The position numbers and the translations under genes were made by a program. A model generated the notes under the pieces. The model had not been told where the DNA came from. It did not search any database and was given only the letters and a program-made list of their open reading frames with translations. Of a DNA stretch of 50,600 bases, positions 18,389 to 27,967 are shown in pieces (within the stretch, counting starts at the first letter, position 1; each line of letters begins with the position of its first letter). This DNA comes from Chitinophagales bacterium (GTDB lineage Bacteria; Bacteroidota; Bacteroidia; Chitinophagales; Chitinophagaceae): contig JAJPKJ010000046.1 of assembly GCA_021323755.1 (NCBI GenBank), positions 1 through 50,600 of the forward strand. The letters are read 5' to 3'.

Positions 18389-19117
18389 TCAATGAAGGTT
18401 GTTTTTAATGGTATCAGCCAGCATCTTTGCCCAAATTGCATATTCCTTTCCGGAAAAATGAAGACTGTCGTAGGTAATGAGCGATTTGTCTGCAGCGGCT
18501 TTGCGGCTTTCATCTGTAATATTGATATAACTCGCTTTATATTCGATCGATATGGCTTTATTGATCAAATTGAATGAATCAATTTGTCTGGCAATTAAGA
18601 CGGTGTCGCTGTTCTGTGCAAAAGGAGTTACGGAATAGTCAGGAATTGAAAGAACAATAACACGTGATGGAATATTATCAGCCAATTGAATTGCCCGTTT
18701 TAACAAAGCTTCAAACTGTGATTTATATTCTGTTTGACTCCTCCCCTGGTATTGATTATTCACCCCGATCAATAGTGATACGATATCGTAGCTTGAGTGA
18801 GCAAAAGGATGATTGTTCATTGCATTCTGAAGATCGGCAGTTGTCCATCCCGTGGTTGCAATGATTTCAGGTGAACTGAAATCTATATTTTGGGTTTTTA
18901 GAATAGCGACAGTTTGGGCAGGATATGTTTCGTTTTCATTGACCGATTGCCCGATCGTGTAAGAATCACCCAGTGCGAGGTAGGTTTTTAATGTATCGTA
19001 TGGTGATGGCGAACTCATCAATGAATTGTTTTTTGAACAAGAAGCGCTAATGTTCATTATTCCTAAGTACAAGATCACAAAAGCTGCAATAAAGAAATTT
19101 CTATTTAAGAAACGCAT
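18389..19117 (-). CDS. SGNH/GDSL-family esterase lipoprotein
   Basis: Predicted periplasmic or surface esterase/lipase of 242 residues. The N-terminal hydrophobic segment ends in ISASCSKNN, a plausible lipoprotein Cys. Block I is YLALGDSYTIGQSV with the catalytic Ser. Block III is SLLIGVNNQYQGRS, giving the Asn. Block V is DSLHFSGKEY with the Asp and His of the triad. These are in the normal order and spacing for SGNH hydrolases. The start is the first ATG before the signal. It stands alone, 271 bases from the FG-GAP gene start on one side and next to a decayed gene on the other. The substrate (acetylated glycan, lipid or other ester) is not evident. Confidence 0.88.
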   Translation of the reverse strand: MRFLNRNFFIAAFVILYLGIMNISASCSKNNSLMSSPSPYDTLKTYLALGDSYTIGQSVNENETYPAQTVAILKTQNIDFSSPEIIATTGWTTADLQNAMNNHPFAHSSYDIVSLLIGVNNQYQGRSQTEYKSQFEALLKRAIQLADNIPSRVIVLSIPDYSVTPFAQNSDTVLIARQIDSFNLINKAISIEYKASYINITDESRKAAADKSLITYDSLHFSGKEYAIWAKMLADTIKNNLH

Positions 19118-19275
19118 ATCCGATTTTTAGGGATATACGATTTCATCATAGATTTAGTTTAGCAAATGATCCAAACTCCGCATAAATTATTCTTATAGTC
19201 CACCCTCCTCTCAGTACAAAATTCAATTTTCCCAAAACCGCTCACTGCATAATCCCTCGGTGTCTAACTAAAAAT

Positions 19276-19561
19276 ATCTCCTGAATAACCCCCACATGGT
19301 TGCGCAGTCAGGTGAATGAGACAATCAATCAAACCCGGCAATACCGTAGCTTTTGAGAGACCTTTGATCGTCGCCCTTTTGGAAAGGGGAGATTGGAACC
19401 GACTTGCTTTATTATCACACCGTCACTAATGATAAGCTGGTTGTTCAACACTTTTCCATTTTCCGTATCAATTGGCTTTCCTGCTTTTATTATTGTTATT
19501 TTATTTGAGCAAAAGAAAAAAAACCTGCCATAATAATAAGAAGCGAAAATATTTTTCTCAT
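19276..19561 (-). pseudogene. Decayed N-terminal fragment of a metal-dependent amidohydrolase
   Basis: Read from the ATG at 19561 on the minus strand, a signal peptide appears (MRKIFSLLIIMAGFFSFAQ) and then a stop after IK. One frame over, it continues as ITIIKAGKPIDTENGKVLNN and QLIISDGVIIKQVGSNLPFP. After a second shift near 19378 it resumes as LSKATVLPGLIDCLIHLTAQ, followed by PCGGYSGD, and ends at a stop. This is the start of an imidazolonepropionase/prolidase-like amidohydrolase, normally about 430 residues. At least two frameshifts, loss of the first His of the HxH zinc motif (CLIH instead of CHTH) and loss of about three quarters of the gene show it is dead. Remaining parts of 19118-19711 show no recognisable gene. 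Confidence 0.72.
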
Positions 19562-19711
19562 AAATTATTTTTATTGGAAGATACAGATTAGTGATGAGTA
19601 AAAAACCATGAATGCAGCAGCTTCATAAAAAATGTTGACATGAATTGTTAGCATACCTAACGGGACGCAAGATGAAATAAATAAAGTTTACACTCTTTGG
19701 TTCAAAAAAAA

Positions 19712-20416
19712 TTAATGCTCCGCAACGGTGTAATTGGATGGTGGAGTAAAAACATCTTTTCTCGGTTTTCCTGGCTGATAATTGACCAATGTACAAACAT
19801 GAGGCTGATTGGAGATCGGATCTGTTATTTGCCACTTAACAACAATGCCTGTACCGCCAGCGCTTGCTAATTTTGTTGCCTGGTAACTGCCGAGCGGAAT
19901 ATATAAATAGGGACTTATAAAATACAGGTTGCCTTTACCCAGATCGTTTGTTATCCAGATCTCTTTTTTTGAGGGTGGAAAATTTTTATTTTTCGAGCTG
20001 GTGGTCGTCATTACATAATGTGTGCAATGATATCCACTGACGGTTTCTGTTCCGATGGTTTGAACAACATAATCTGTTCCCATCATAGACATCATGCGAT
20101 TTTCCGTAGTCACAATCAAAAAAGGCATGACCACTGCCCGGTTTTGGCTTGCAATCAGGTGCGTTTCTTTCTGCGCAGTAAAATCGTATATCAATATATT
20201 TTGACTTGCTGTATTTGGAGTACCGATGGCGCTCGCTGTCTGTGCATTTGTTGATTCCACACGTGCTTTGTTCTGCGATTCATAAATAATGGTGGTTACT
20301 TTCCCGGTGCCTAATTTGTCTGAGTAGTTATCTTCATAAGTAAGAATGGCATCATTTTGTGCAAAACAAATATGCAATGTTGATATGCAAAGTGCAAAGC
20401 CAATGATCTTTTTCAT
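19712..20416 (-). CDS. Secreted DUF4412-like protein
   Basis: Exported protein of 234 residues. I choose the ATG at 20416, which begins a signal peptide (MKKIIGFALCISTLHICFAQ); the frame extends 16 codons further without support. The mature part is beta-rich, with ILIYDFTAQKETHLIASQNR, GTETVSGYHCTHYVMTT, KKEIWITNDLGKG and a C-terminal VFTPPSNYTV. This pattern fits, from memory, DUF4412 (PF14371), periplasmic proteins of unknown function common in Bacteroidota. Neighbours are a decayed gene downstream and a membrane glycosyltransferase-like gene upstream, 66 bases away on the same strand, so co-transcription is possible. No catalytic residues can be named. Confidence 0.7.
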   Translation of the reverse strand: MKKIIGFALCISTLHICFAQNDAILTYEDNYSDKLGTGKVTTIIYESQNKARVESTNAQTASAIGTPNTASQNILIYDFTAQKETHLIASQNRAVVMPFLIVTTENRMMSMMGTDYVVQTIGTETVSGYHCTHYVMTTTSSKNKNFPPSKKEIWITNDLGKGNLYFISPYLYIPLGSYQATKLASAGGTGIVVKWQITDPISNQPHVCTLVNYQPGKPRKDVFTPPSNYTVAEH

Positions 20417-20482
20417 AGATGAATATTTTAGGCTAACCAATATACAAATATTTTGAATTGACAATTGCCGAATTTATGAACA

Positions 20483-21601
20483 TTAGCGTATTCCAGGATC
20501 CTCGCTTTTTCCAAATTTGCTGACAAGAAAATCAATACCAAAAGCAATAAGGATAAAAAGAAAAACAAGCGCTGGCAGCATAAACCGATTCACCCAATCT
20601 GCACAAAACAAAAGATTCGGTAAAACAAAAAGCAGAAGCCCCAGAATCAGGTAAGCATTTTTAAAAAATATCTTCTTTCTAAAAAATGAAATTGCGCCGG
20701 TAATTGACAATATATAATAAGGGGTCAAACACAAAACAATAAAAAAATTATGTTTTGCAGAATAATAAGGACGTGTCATCCAAAAAGATTTGAGGAAACG
20801 ATGCAATACCAAACGCCATGTCATTTCAGGGTTTGCGACAAAAAAATGAAACATGCTTTTGGAAACATCATAGGGTTCTTTAATATATTTTGTCAGATCA
20901 CTTGGATAGCCGCAAATGATATTGGCTTCACTATTGTGCTGGGGGTAAAAGAAATAATTGGAATGGGTGAGACAATACCATGAAAAAAAACAAAGCAAAA
21001 TAAAATAACCCGAAAACAAAATGATCCGGTTGATATTCTTTTTGGGTTGATGGGAAGCCCAATAAAAAATGGCGACAGGAAGAAATAAAAATCCAACAGG
21101 TCGAAAAAATGGTAGCAGTATCAAAGCGATCATTAACCAAATTTTGTGTTTCAACGAAGAATTTATTAAATAATAGAGTGTAATGATAATAAGGTTTGCA
21201 AAAATGGAATCTGTTGACAAAAAACTTGTCCAGGGTTGAAAAAAAGGACAAGTAGCAAACAGCAACGCTGCAATAATTATTGAAACAGCACGTGAAAGAT
21301 TTCTTTGCAAGAATTTAATAAAACAAACAAATGCCATTGCGGCTACAAGCAATTGTACAAGATAAATCCAATTGTATGCAATGCCCGCCACTTTGAAAAA
21401 AAGGATGGTAATGATATTGCCTGAATAGAAATAATTATTGAGTTCAATATTGAAATTGCCAGAACTTATTTGATTGGCCGCCTGAATAAAATCTGATTCG
21501 CCGAGAATGGTAATGCCATTAACATAGAGAAAGATCATTTGGGAAAAAAGCCAGGTGATCAAAAGAAATAGCCATTGTTTTTTATTTAACCTGGTTCCCA
21601 T
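20483..21601 (-). CDS. Multi-pass membrane protein, GT39/GT87-like glycosyltransferase
   Basis: Integral membrane protein of 372 residues from the ATG at 21601 with about nine or ten hydrophobic helices. The N-terminal loop GESDFIQAANQISSG after the first helix resembles the acidic first periplasmic loop of polyprenyl-phosphate-sugar-dependent (GT-C) transferases. WTSFLSTDSIFANLIIITLY and FFRPVGFLFLPVAIFYW match the later helices of that fold. The frame is open to an ATG at 21709; starts at 21637 or 21601 are more sensible because the first helix begins at KKQWLFLLITWLFSQ. Donor and acceptor sugars are unknown. The GT-C call is moderate. Confidence 0.6.
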   Translation of the reverse strand: MGTRLNKKQWLFLLITWLFSQMIFLYVNGITILGESDFIQAANQISSGNFNIELNNYFYSGNIITILFFKVAGIAYNWIYLVQLLVAAMAFVCFIKFLQRNLSRAVSIIIAALLFATCPFFQPWTSFLSTDSIFANLIIITLYYLINSSLKHKIWLMIALILLPFFRPVGFLFLPVAIFYWASHQPKKNINRIILFSGYFILLCFFSWYCLTHSNYFFYPQHNSEANIICGYPSDLTKYIKEPYDVSKSMFHFFVANPEMTWRLVLHRFLKSFWMTRPYYSAKHNFFIVLCLTPYYILSITGAISFFRKKIFFKNAYLILGLLLFVLPNLLFCADWVNRFMLPALVFLFILIAFGIDFLVSKFGKSEDPGIR

Positions 21602-21639
21602 AATTTTTTGCTGAACCTGCCAAGCAGCGTGGCTCATAA

Positions 21640-21900
21640 TGTTTTGGTGTGATGAATGACAAAGTTGAAATATTTCCAGCAAAAAAGGGTTTGAGAAACA
21701 TAAATACATTTCCCCTTCCCGATTTCCATTTCAGACAGATTGAAAGTACTACCATCTGCTTTTTTCAAGGTAAATGCAATGATCGCTTTCTCAGATGACA
21801 GTACCATTTTCTTGAAGCTTGATGAAAAGTACGCTGTGACACAAAGAGGGGAAAAGATTCTCCCTGAAAATTTTATCAAACCGGGTTTTTGAACGATCAT
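21640..21900 (-). pseudogene. Possible remnant of an Ig-like lipoprotein domain
   Basis: A short minus-strand frame contains VLSSEKAIIAFTLKKADGST followed by FNLSEMEIGKG, which resembles the start of bacterial Ig-like domains seen in Bacteroidota lipoproteins. No signal peptide precedes it, the part after GKG looks random, and it runs into the next gene. It is either a relic or chance. The rest of 21710-21972 holds nothing else. Confidence 0.22.
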
Positions 21901-21972
21901 CAGTGAATATTCCTTTTAAATATAAAGTTTACTTGATTTATCAGACCATTTTGATAAACAAATATTTATAAC

Positions 21973-22012
21973 AAAAAATCCCGCCGCAAAAATTTGCAAC
22001 GGGATTTTTTTT
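21973..22012 (-). terminator. Bidirectional intrinsic terminator after groEL
   Basis: AATCCCG and CGGGATT pair across a 16-base loop that itself partly pairs. There are T-runs on both strands: six T on the minus strand and eight T on the plus strand. It lies 34 bases after the groEL stop. Confidence 0.8.
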
Positions 22013-22017
22013 ATATG

Positions 22018-22035
22018 AGTTGACGATTGTCAACT
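22018..22035. repeat. Short inverted repeat directly after groEL
   Basis: AGTTGAC and GTCAACT form a perfect 7-bp stem around GATT, ten bases from the groEL stop and next to the terminator. It has no T-run of its own, so it may be an interspersed intergenic repeat. Confidence 0.45.
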
Positions 22036-22045
22036 GTCCACTTTC

Positions 22046-23689
<1,644 letters not shown>

Positions 23690-23717
23690 TTAATTTGAAA
23701 ATTTGATAATTTAATGA

Positions 23718-24011
23718 TTAGAGTTTTGCGATAATGTCAGATTCTCTCATACTTAAGAAATCCTGACCTTCATAACTGATTTCTGTACCGGCATATTTGC
23801 CATATAAAACAACATCACCGATTTTAAGAGCTGGTTTTTTACCATCTTCATCAACTTCGCTGATAGCAACAACCTCGCCTCGCTGAGGTTTTTCTTTAGC
23901 TGTGTCCGGGATAATTATACCGCCTGAAGTTCTTTCTTCGGCTGGAGCAGGTTTTACAAAAACCCTGTTTTTTGTGCCTGCAATTGGCAAAATCGCTAAC
24001 TTCTTAGCCAT
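23718..24011 (-). CDS. groES: Co-chaperonin GroES (10 kDa)
   Basis: Heptameric lid of the GroEL chamber. The 97 residues match the family. The start [20 protein letters not shown] is a little unusual, because many homologues begin nearer the KPL/NRVVV strand. The mobile loop [20 protein letters not shown] is intact and contains the GroEL-binding Gly-Gly-Ile-Ile-Ile. The end [15 protein letters not shown], then [13 protein letters not shown] is normal. It is the first gene of the groES-groEL operon. A TACCTTTG element lies 54 bases upstream. I looked for a CIRCE operator in the leader and saw none, so HrcA control of the standard type is not supported. Confidence 0.98.
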   Translation of the reverse strand: MAKKLAILPIAGTKNRVFVKPAPAEERTSGGIIIPDTAKEKPQRGEVVAISEVDEDGKKPALKIGDVVLYGKYAGTEISYEGQDFLSMRESDIIAKL

Positions 24012-24064
24012 AATTGAATTGATTTTATTGATTAAAAGAAATTTAAGCCCATAGTAAGGGGCAG

Positions 24065-24072
24065 CAAAGGTA
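24065..24072 (-). promoter_or_regulatory. Predicted -7 element of groES-groEL
   Basis: Minus-strand TACCTTTG matches TAnnTTTG exactly. A TTTG lies only 14 bases upstream, shorter than usual. No CIRCE inverted repeat (TTAGCACTC-N9-GAGTGCTAA) is present in 24012-24228. Confidence 0.55.
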
Positions 24073-24280
24073 CTCGAATATTATACCAAATGGTTTAAAA
24101 TGACTAAAAATTGAATTGTTGTCAGGAATACTTTAACAGTTGTCAGATTATGGTTCATCCTTGAGCAGTTAATAAGCAAACCTGTGACAGAATTTCATTC
24201 AGCATTTTCCATTGGAGAAGGGTAAAGAGTGAACCGCAAGCGGGAAACCATAAACTGGGAACTCATGTCTTCTTTTCCCC

Positions 24281-24288
24281 TATCTTCG
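24281..24288 (+). promoter_or_regulatory. Predicted -7 element of nusB
   Basis: TATCTTCG is one base off TAnnTTTG. Transcription would begin near 24296, only about 17 bases before the ATG at 24313. This argues against the longer frame beginning at 24229. Confidence 0.5.
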
Positions 24289-24312
24289 CAGCCGCAAAAC
24301 AAGTTCTTAATA

Positions 24313-25233
24313 ATGATCAGCAGAAGAAATATCCGGATAAAGGTGATGCAAACTTTGTATGCGCTTGAATCCGGCGAACAGGCAATTACACCCGAAGAAT
24401 CAGTTAAAATTTTACAGAAGCATTTTACCCAAACCCGGCAACTCTTTATTTACCTTATTTATTTTATTACCGAACTAGCCCGTTACGCCGAAACGCATTC
24501 ACGAATCCGTTCGGGGAAGCATCTGCCGACAACCGAAGATCGCAACATCAATGTTAAGTTGGCCGGCAATGAAATAATGATGAAAATCCTGGAAGATGCC
24601 TCTTTTCAAAAAGCATTAAAAACAGATAAGCCGCAACTGCTCCTCAATACGGAGGTCGTAAAAAAACTTTACCTGGAATTAATCGAGACCGAAGAGTACA
24701 AAAAATATATCTCCGTTGATGAGCGGGATAGGAAATCAGAAAAAGAAATTCTGGAATTCATCATCATCTCGCTTTTACTGCCAAACGATCTATTCGAAAC
24801 GCATATTGAAGAAAATTTTACCAACTGGAACGACGATATCGACATGATGGTTCAGTTATTACCCGGGTATTTACACAAACCGCAATCTGTGAATTTGCAG
24901 GAAATAATGAGCAAAGAGAAATGGGATTTTGCCAAAAACTTGTTATTGACCGCGCAGGAGAAGAAAGAACTGACGATGGAATTGATAAAGCCAAAACTCA
25001 AAAACTGGGAAGCCGATAGAATTGCCGTTTTGGATATGATATTAATGCGAATGGGCGTTTGCGAGTTTTTGTTTTTTGAGACCATTCCCCCCAAAGTAAC
25101 CATCAATGAATATATCGACCTGGCCAAAGAATACAGTACCCAACAAAGCGGACAGTTTGTAAACGGTATTTTAGATAATATTCATAAGGATCTGCTGCGG
25201 GAAAATAAATTACATAAAGTGAGTTTTAAGTAA
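24313..25233 (+). CDS. nusB: Transcription antitermination factor NusB (long Bacteroidota form)
   Basis: RNA-binding factor of the rRNA antitermination complex. I use the ATG at 24313 (306 residues). The N-terminal stretch ISRRNIRIKVMQTLYALESG matches the first NusB helix, and the C-terminal half (about residues 215-300) has the conserved core NWEADRIAVLDMILMRMGVC, PPKVTINEYIDLAKEYST and GQFVNGILDNIHKDL. Classical NusB is about 140 residues; here roughly 160 extra residues separate the first helix from the core, as is usual in this phylum. The longer upstream frame to 24229 lacks homology and precedes the predicted promoter. It is followed by the DUF1573 gene, which has its own -7 element. 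Confidence 0.9.
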   Translation: MISRRNIRIKVMQTLYALESGEQAITPEESVKILQKHFTQTRQLFIYLIYFITELARYAETHSRIRSGKHLPTTEDRNINVKLAGNEIMMKILEDASFQKALKTDKPQLLLNTEVVKKLYLELIETEEYKKYISVDERDRKSEKEILEFIIISLLLPNDLFETHIEENFTNWNDDIDMMVQLLPGYLHKPQSVNLQEIMSKEKWDFAKNLLLTAQEKKELTMELIKPKLKNWEADRIAVLDMILMRMGVCEFLFFETIPPKVTINEYIDLAKEYSTQQSGQFVNGILDNIHKDLLRENKLHKVSFK

Positions 25234-25265
25234 GTACAGCAAGGGAACCATTGACGCTAAAAACA

Positions 25266-25273
25266 TACATTTG
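25266..25273 (+). promoter_or_regulatory. Predicted -7 element of the DUF1573 lipoprotein gene
   Basis: TACATTTG matches TAnnTTTG. It ends 12 bases before the ATG at 25286 and overlaps the TTG that would begin the longer reading frame, so that TTG cannot be a start on this transcript. Confidence 0.55.
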
Positions 25274-25285
25274 CAAAAAATAAAA

Positions 25286-25720
25286 ATGCGTGCTTTAATC
25301 ATTTCATGTTTGGTTGCCATTAGTTTTGCCAGTTGTAAAAACAACGATAAACCTGCAACTGCCAGTGATGCCGCATTAAAAGATTCTGCAAATTTTACCA
25401 GTATCCAATGGCTCGATTCCACAAACAAAGATTTTGGTAAAATTGCAGAGGGACAAAAACTGGAGGTATCTTTTCATTTTAAGAATTCCGGGGAAAAACC
25501 GCTGGTCATTGCAAGTGTTCACCCCAGTTGTGGATGTACGGTTGCAGAACAGCCCAAAGAACCGGTCGCTCCCGGAAATGAAGGACTGATCAAAGCGGTA
25601 TTCAATAGTGAAGGGCATACCGGAGTGAACCATAAAACACTTTATGTTTTTGCAAACACAAAAGGAACTCAGGAAAGCCAATTGAATTTTTCTGTGATCG
25701 TTGAAAAGAAAAAATGGTAA
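25286..25720 (+). CDS. DUF1573 lipoprotein
   Basis: Predicted periplasmic lipoprotein of 144 residues. MRALIISCLVAISFASC is a lipoprotein signal with the lipobox Cys. The mature domain has the DUF1573 pattern: a Ser-Cys-Gly-Cys motif in VIASVHPSCGCTVAEQPKEP, preceded by VSFHFKNSGEKPL and followed by PGNEGLIKAVFNSEGHTG and VNHKTLYVFAN. It is an Ig-like (ASPM-SPD-2-Hydin-like) fold in this family. Function is not established, though the conserved Cys pair suggests metal or redox chemistry. The start was set by the -7 element just upstream. yajC follows after 97 bases on the same strand. Confidence 0.88.
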   Translation: MRALIISCLVAISFASCKNNDKPATASDAALKDSANFTSIQWLDSTNKDFGKIAEGQKLEVSFHFKNSGEKPLVIASVHPSCGCTVAEQPKEPVAPGNEGLIKAVFNSEGHTGVNHKTLYVFANTKGTQESQLNFSVIVEKKKW

Positions 25721-25817
25721 TAAGATAACCCGGATTGAACCATGTAATTTAATCAGGGGAATAAATTCGTGTAATTTGTTTTAATTCGCGTAATAAAAAT
25801 AAAAACAACAAAATAAA

Positions 25818-26156
25818 ATGAACCAGTTAGTAATTTTCTTACAAGCGGCAGGCGCAGGACAAAGCAGCAGCACATTTATCATATTAATGGGCGCAATGAT
25901 TTTGGTCTTTTGGTTATTTATGATTCGTCCACAAGCTAAAAAGGCGAAACAGGCAAAACAATTCCAGGAAGGAATGCAAAAAGGCGATAAAATTGTTACG
26001 ATTGCCGGCATCCACGGAACGGTTAACAAAGTGAATGACGATGGCACATTAATGATCGAGACCAGTCCGGGAAGTTATTTGAAAATTGAAAAAACGGCCA
26101 TTTCAATGGAGTGGACACAGAACATCAATAAAGCAGCCACTGCTGATAAGAAATAA
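25818..26156 (+). CDS. yajC: Preprotein translocase accessory subunit YajC
   Basis: Small inner-membrane protein that associates with SecDF and the Sec translocon. It has 112 residues with one membrane helix near residues 17-35 (TFIILMGAMILVFWLFMIRP), then the conserved QAKKAKQAKQFQEGMQKGDK and IVTIAGIHGTVNKVNDDGT. The C-terminus is soluble and short. The start is the only ATG before the helix. A hairpin with a T-run after the stop separates it from coaE. secDF lies about 5.4 kb further on with unrelated genes between, so they are not one operon here. Confidence 0.95.
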   Translation: MNQLVIFLQAAGAGQSSSTFIILMGAMILVFWLFMIRPQAKKAKQAKQFQEGMQKGDKIVTIAGIHGTVNKVNDDGTLMIETSPGSYLKIEKTAISMEWTQNINKAATADKK

Positions 26157-26187
26157 TTTAGAAATAAATACCAGGAACTAAATTCTA

Positions 26188-26223
26188 AATCTGAAATTCG
26201 TGATGAGTTTCAGATTTTTTAGT
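26188..26223 (+). terminator. Intrinsic terminator after yajC
   Basis: AATCTGAAA and TTTCAGATT form a 9-bp stem with an 11-base loop, followed by TTTT, AG and more T. It lies 32 bases after the yajC stop. Confidence 0.75.
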
Positions 26224-26244
26224 TTTTGGAAATTTTAGAATTGA

Positions 26245-26841
26245 ATGCTTATGCTGAGAATTGGATTAACGGGCGGAATAGGTTCAGGGAAGAGCACCGT
26301 TGCAAAAATTTTTGAAGTGCTTGGCATTCCGGTATATTATGCTGATGATGCAGCAAAACAATTAATGAATACAGATGATGAATTAAAAAAAGAGATCATC
26401 AAAAATTTTGGCGCGGAAGCTTACCATAACCATACGCTCGATAGAAAATATATTGCCCGCAAAGTTTTTGATAATAAGGAAAATCTTGCCTTGCTGAATT
26501 CGATAACACATCCGGCAACCATTCGCGATGCGGAAAATTGGATGAAAAAACAAACAACACCCTACGCCATTAAGGAAGCGGCATTGATTTTTGAAAGTGG
26601 TTCAGAGAAATTTTTGGATTATGTTATTGGCGTTTCCTCTCCCGAATCTTTGCGTATCGATAGAACGATGGCTCGCGATAATATCAGTATTGATGAGGTG
26701 AGAAACCGGATGAAAAATCAGATGGATGAAGAAAAAAAGATCAGTTTGTGTAATTTTAAGATCATGAATGATGAAAAGCAATCCCTATTGCAACAGGTAC
26801 TTGCATTACACAGCCAATTTCTCCAGCTTGCAGAAAAATAA
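26245..26841 (+). CDS. coaE: Dephospho-CoA kinase
   Basis: Last step of coenzyme A synthesis: phosphorylates the 3'-hydroxyl of dephospho-CoA with ATP. The 198 residues match the family. The P-loop is LRIGLTGGIGSGKSTVAKIF. The CoA-binding lid region follows in YYADDAAKQLMNTDDELKKE and the family signature in NSITHPATI. KEAALIFESGSEKFLDYVIG and a C-terminal RMKNQMDEEKKI with the LID arginines are typical. The second ATG at 26251 is an equally good start because homologues begin MLRIGLTGG. The ABC permease gene starts nine bases after the stop, so the two are co-transcribed. Confidence 0.96.
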   Translation: MLMLRIGLTGGIGSGKSTVAKIFEVLGIPVYYADDAAKQLMNTDDELKKEIIKNFGAEAYHNHTLDRKYIARKVFDNKENLALLNSITHPATIRDAENWMKKQTTPYAIKEAALIFESGSEKFLDYVIGVSSPESLRIDRTMARDNISIDEVRNRMKNQMDEEKKISLCNFKIMNDEKQSLLQQVLALHSQFLQLAEK

Positions 26842-26849
26842 TCTTGTTC

Positions 26850-27956
26850 ATGAGTAGAAAATATAGTCAGCTAAAAGCATCTTTCGCAATTGCAAGAGCA
26901 AGTTTTCTGGCTATGTTTCGTAGTCCGACCTCCGTTGTTTTTTCTTTATTATTTCCAATCATTTTTATCCTTGTTTTCGGTGAATTGGTCGATCCCGGGG
27001 CATTATCCATTAAAGTGGGAGTTTCGCCCCTCTGCGATACGGCCAGCCCGGTTTACAAAGCGATCATGTCTGTTCACATTGTCTCACCGCAAACGGACAT
27101 GAGCGAAGCTGCAATGACCGAGGCATTGCAAAAAGGGAAAATCACAGCGATACTCAATATTAAAAATGACAATGGCGGATTTCTTATTCCGCATTTTCTT
27201 GTTGAACTGGAAACATCAAATTCTTCCATTAATAAATTACCATTGCTCCAATCCATCATTAAACAATCTGTTGACGGGGTAAATGAGAAATTATTTCCTA
27301 AAAATTTCTCCGCTGCAAAAATATCGGTCACCACTATTCCCGGAAGAGCTTACAAACAAATTGATTTTATTTTGCCCGGACAGTTGGGGTTTTCTTTGCT
27401 AATGGCTGGGGTTTTTAGTTCCGCATTTTTATTATTCAGTCTACGGCAAAGCCTGGTGCTGAAACGGTTTTTTGCCACTCCAATCACCAGGTTTTATCTT
27501 ATTCTGGGTGAATTATTAAGTCGTCTTTTTTTTCAGGTCGTGGGTTTTATTATCATGGTGTTGCTAGGATATTTTTTATTTCAATTTACATTGGTAAATG
27601 GCTTGCTCACGTTTTTGGAAATGCTTTTATTTTCAGTTTTCGGATTGATTATTTTCATGGGAATCGGGTTTGTTATCAGCAGTATCATTGAAAATGAAAG
27701 CTCGATTGCGCCGGTGGCAAATACGATCACCCTCCCCCAAATATTGTTGTGCGGGTTATTTTTCCCGATAGAAGGGTATCCGGCATGGCTGCAATCCTTC
27801 TGCAAAATTTTACCCCTTACCTATCTTGTTGATGGATTGAGAAAAATAGCTTTTGAAGGAACACATATCTGGCAAATGCCGACACAATCCCTGGGATTAT
27901 GTTGCTGGACCATCATCAGTTGTATTGTTACCGTAAAAGTTTTTCGCTGGGAGTGA
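26850..27956 (+). CDS. ABC-2 type transporter permease without adjacent ATPase
   Basis: Predicted inner-membrane permease of 368 residues. One N-terminal helix (about 19-45, ARASFLAMFRSPTSVVFSLL) is followed by a large extracytoplasmic domain (about 46-170) and five more helices, the layout of the ABC2_membrane_3 family. The last helices contain the conserved FPIEGYPAWLQSFCKILPLT and YLVDGLRKIAFEG. I use the ATG at 26850, since the upstream start would be TTG. No nucleotide-binding subunit is encoded next to it: coaE precedes it and an aminotransferase gene faces it. Its ATPase must be elsewhere. The substrate is unknown; drug or lipid export are typical for the family. Confidence 0.85.
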   Translation: MSRKYSQLKASFAIARASFLAMFRSPTSVVFSLLFPIIFILVFGELVDPGALSIKVGVSPLCDTASPVYKAIMSVHIVSPQTDMSEAAMTEALQKGKITAILNIKNDNGGFLIPHFLVELETSNSSINKLPLLQSIIKQSVDGVNEKLFPKNFSAAKISVTTIPGRAYKQIDFILPGQLGFSLLMAGVFSSAFLLFSLRQSLVLKRFFATPITRFYLILGELLSRLFFQVVGFIIMVLLGYFLFQFTLVNGLLTFLEMLLFSVFGLIIFMGIGFVISSIIENESSIAPVANTITLPQILLCGLFFPIEGYPAWLQSFCKILPLTYLVDGLRKIAFEGTHIWQMPTQSLGLCCWTIISCIVTVKVFRWE

Positions 27957-27967
27957 AACTGTTTTTA

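Noticed and set aside
18166-18513. Minus-strand 115-codon frame entering the gap after the SGNH gene
   Set aside because: It overlaps the 3' part of the SGNH hydrolase in another frame; the product is low in motif content and has no signal peptide or leader.
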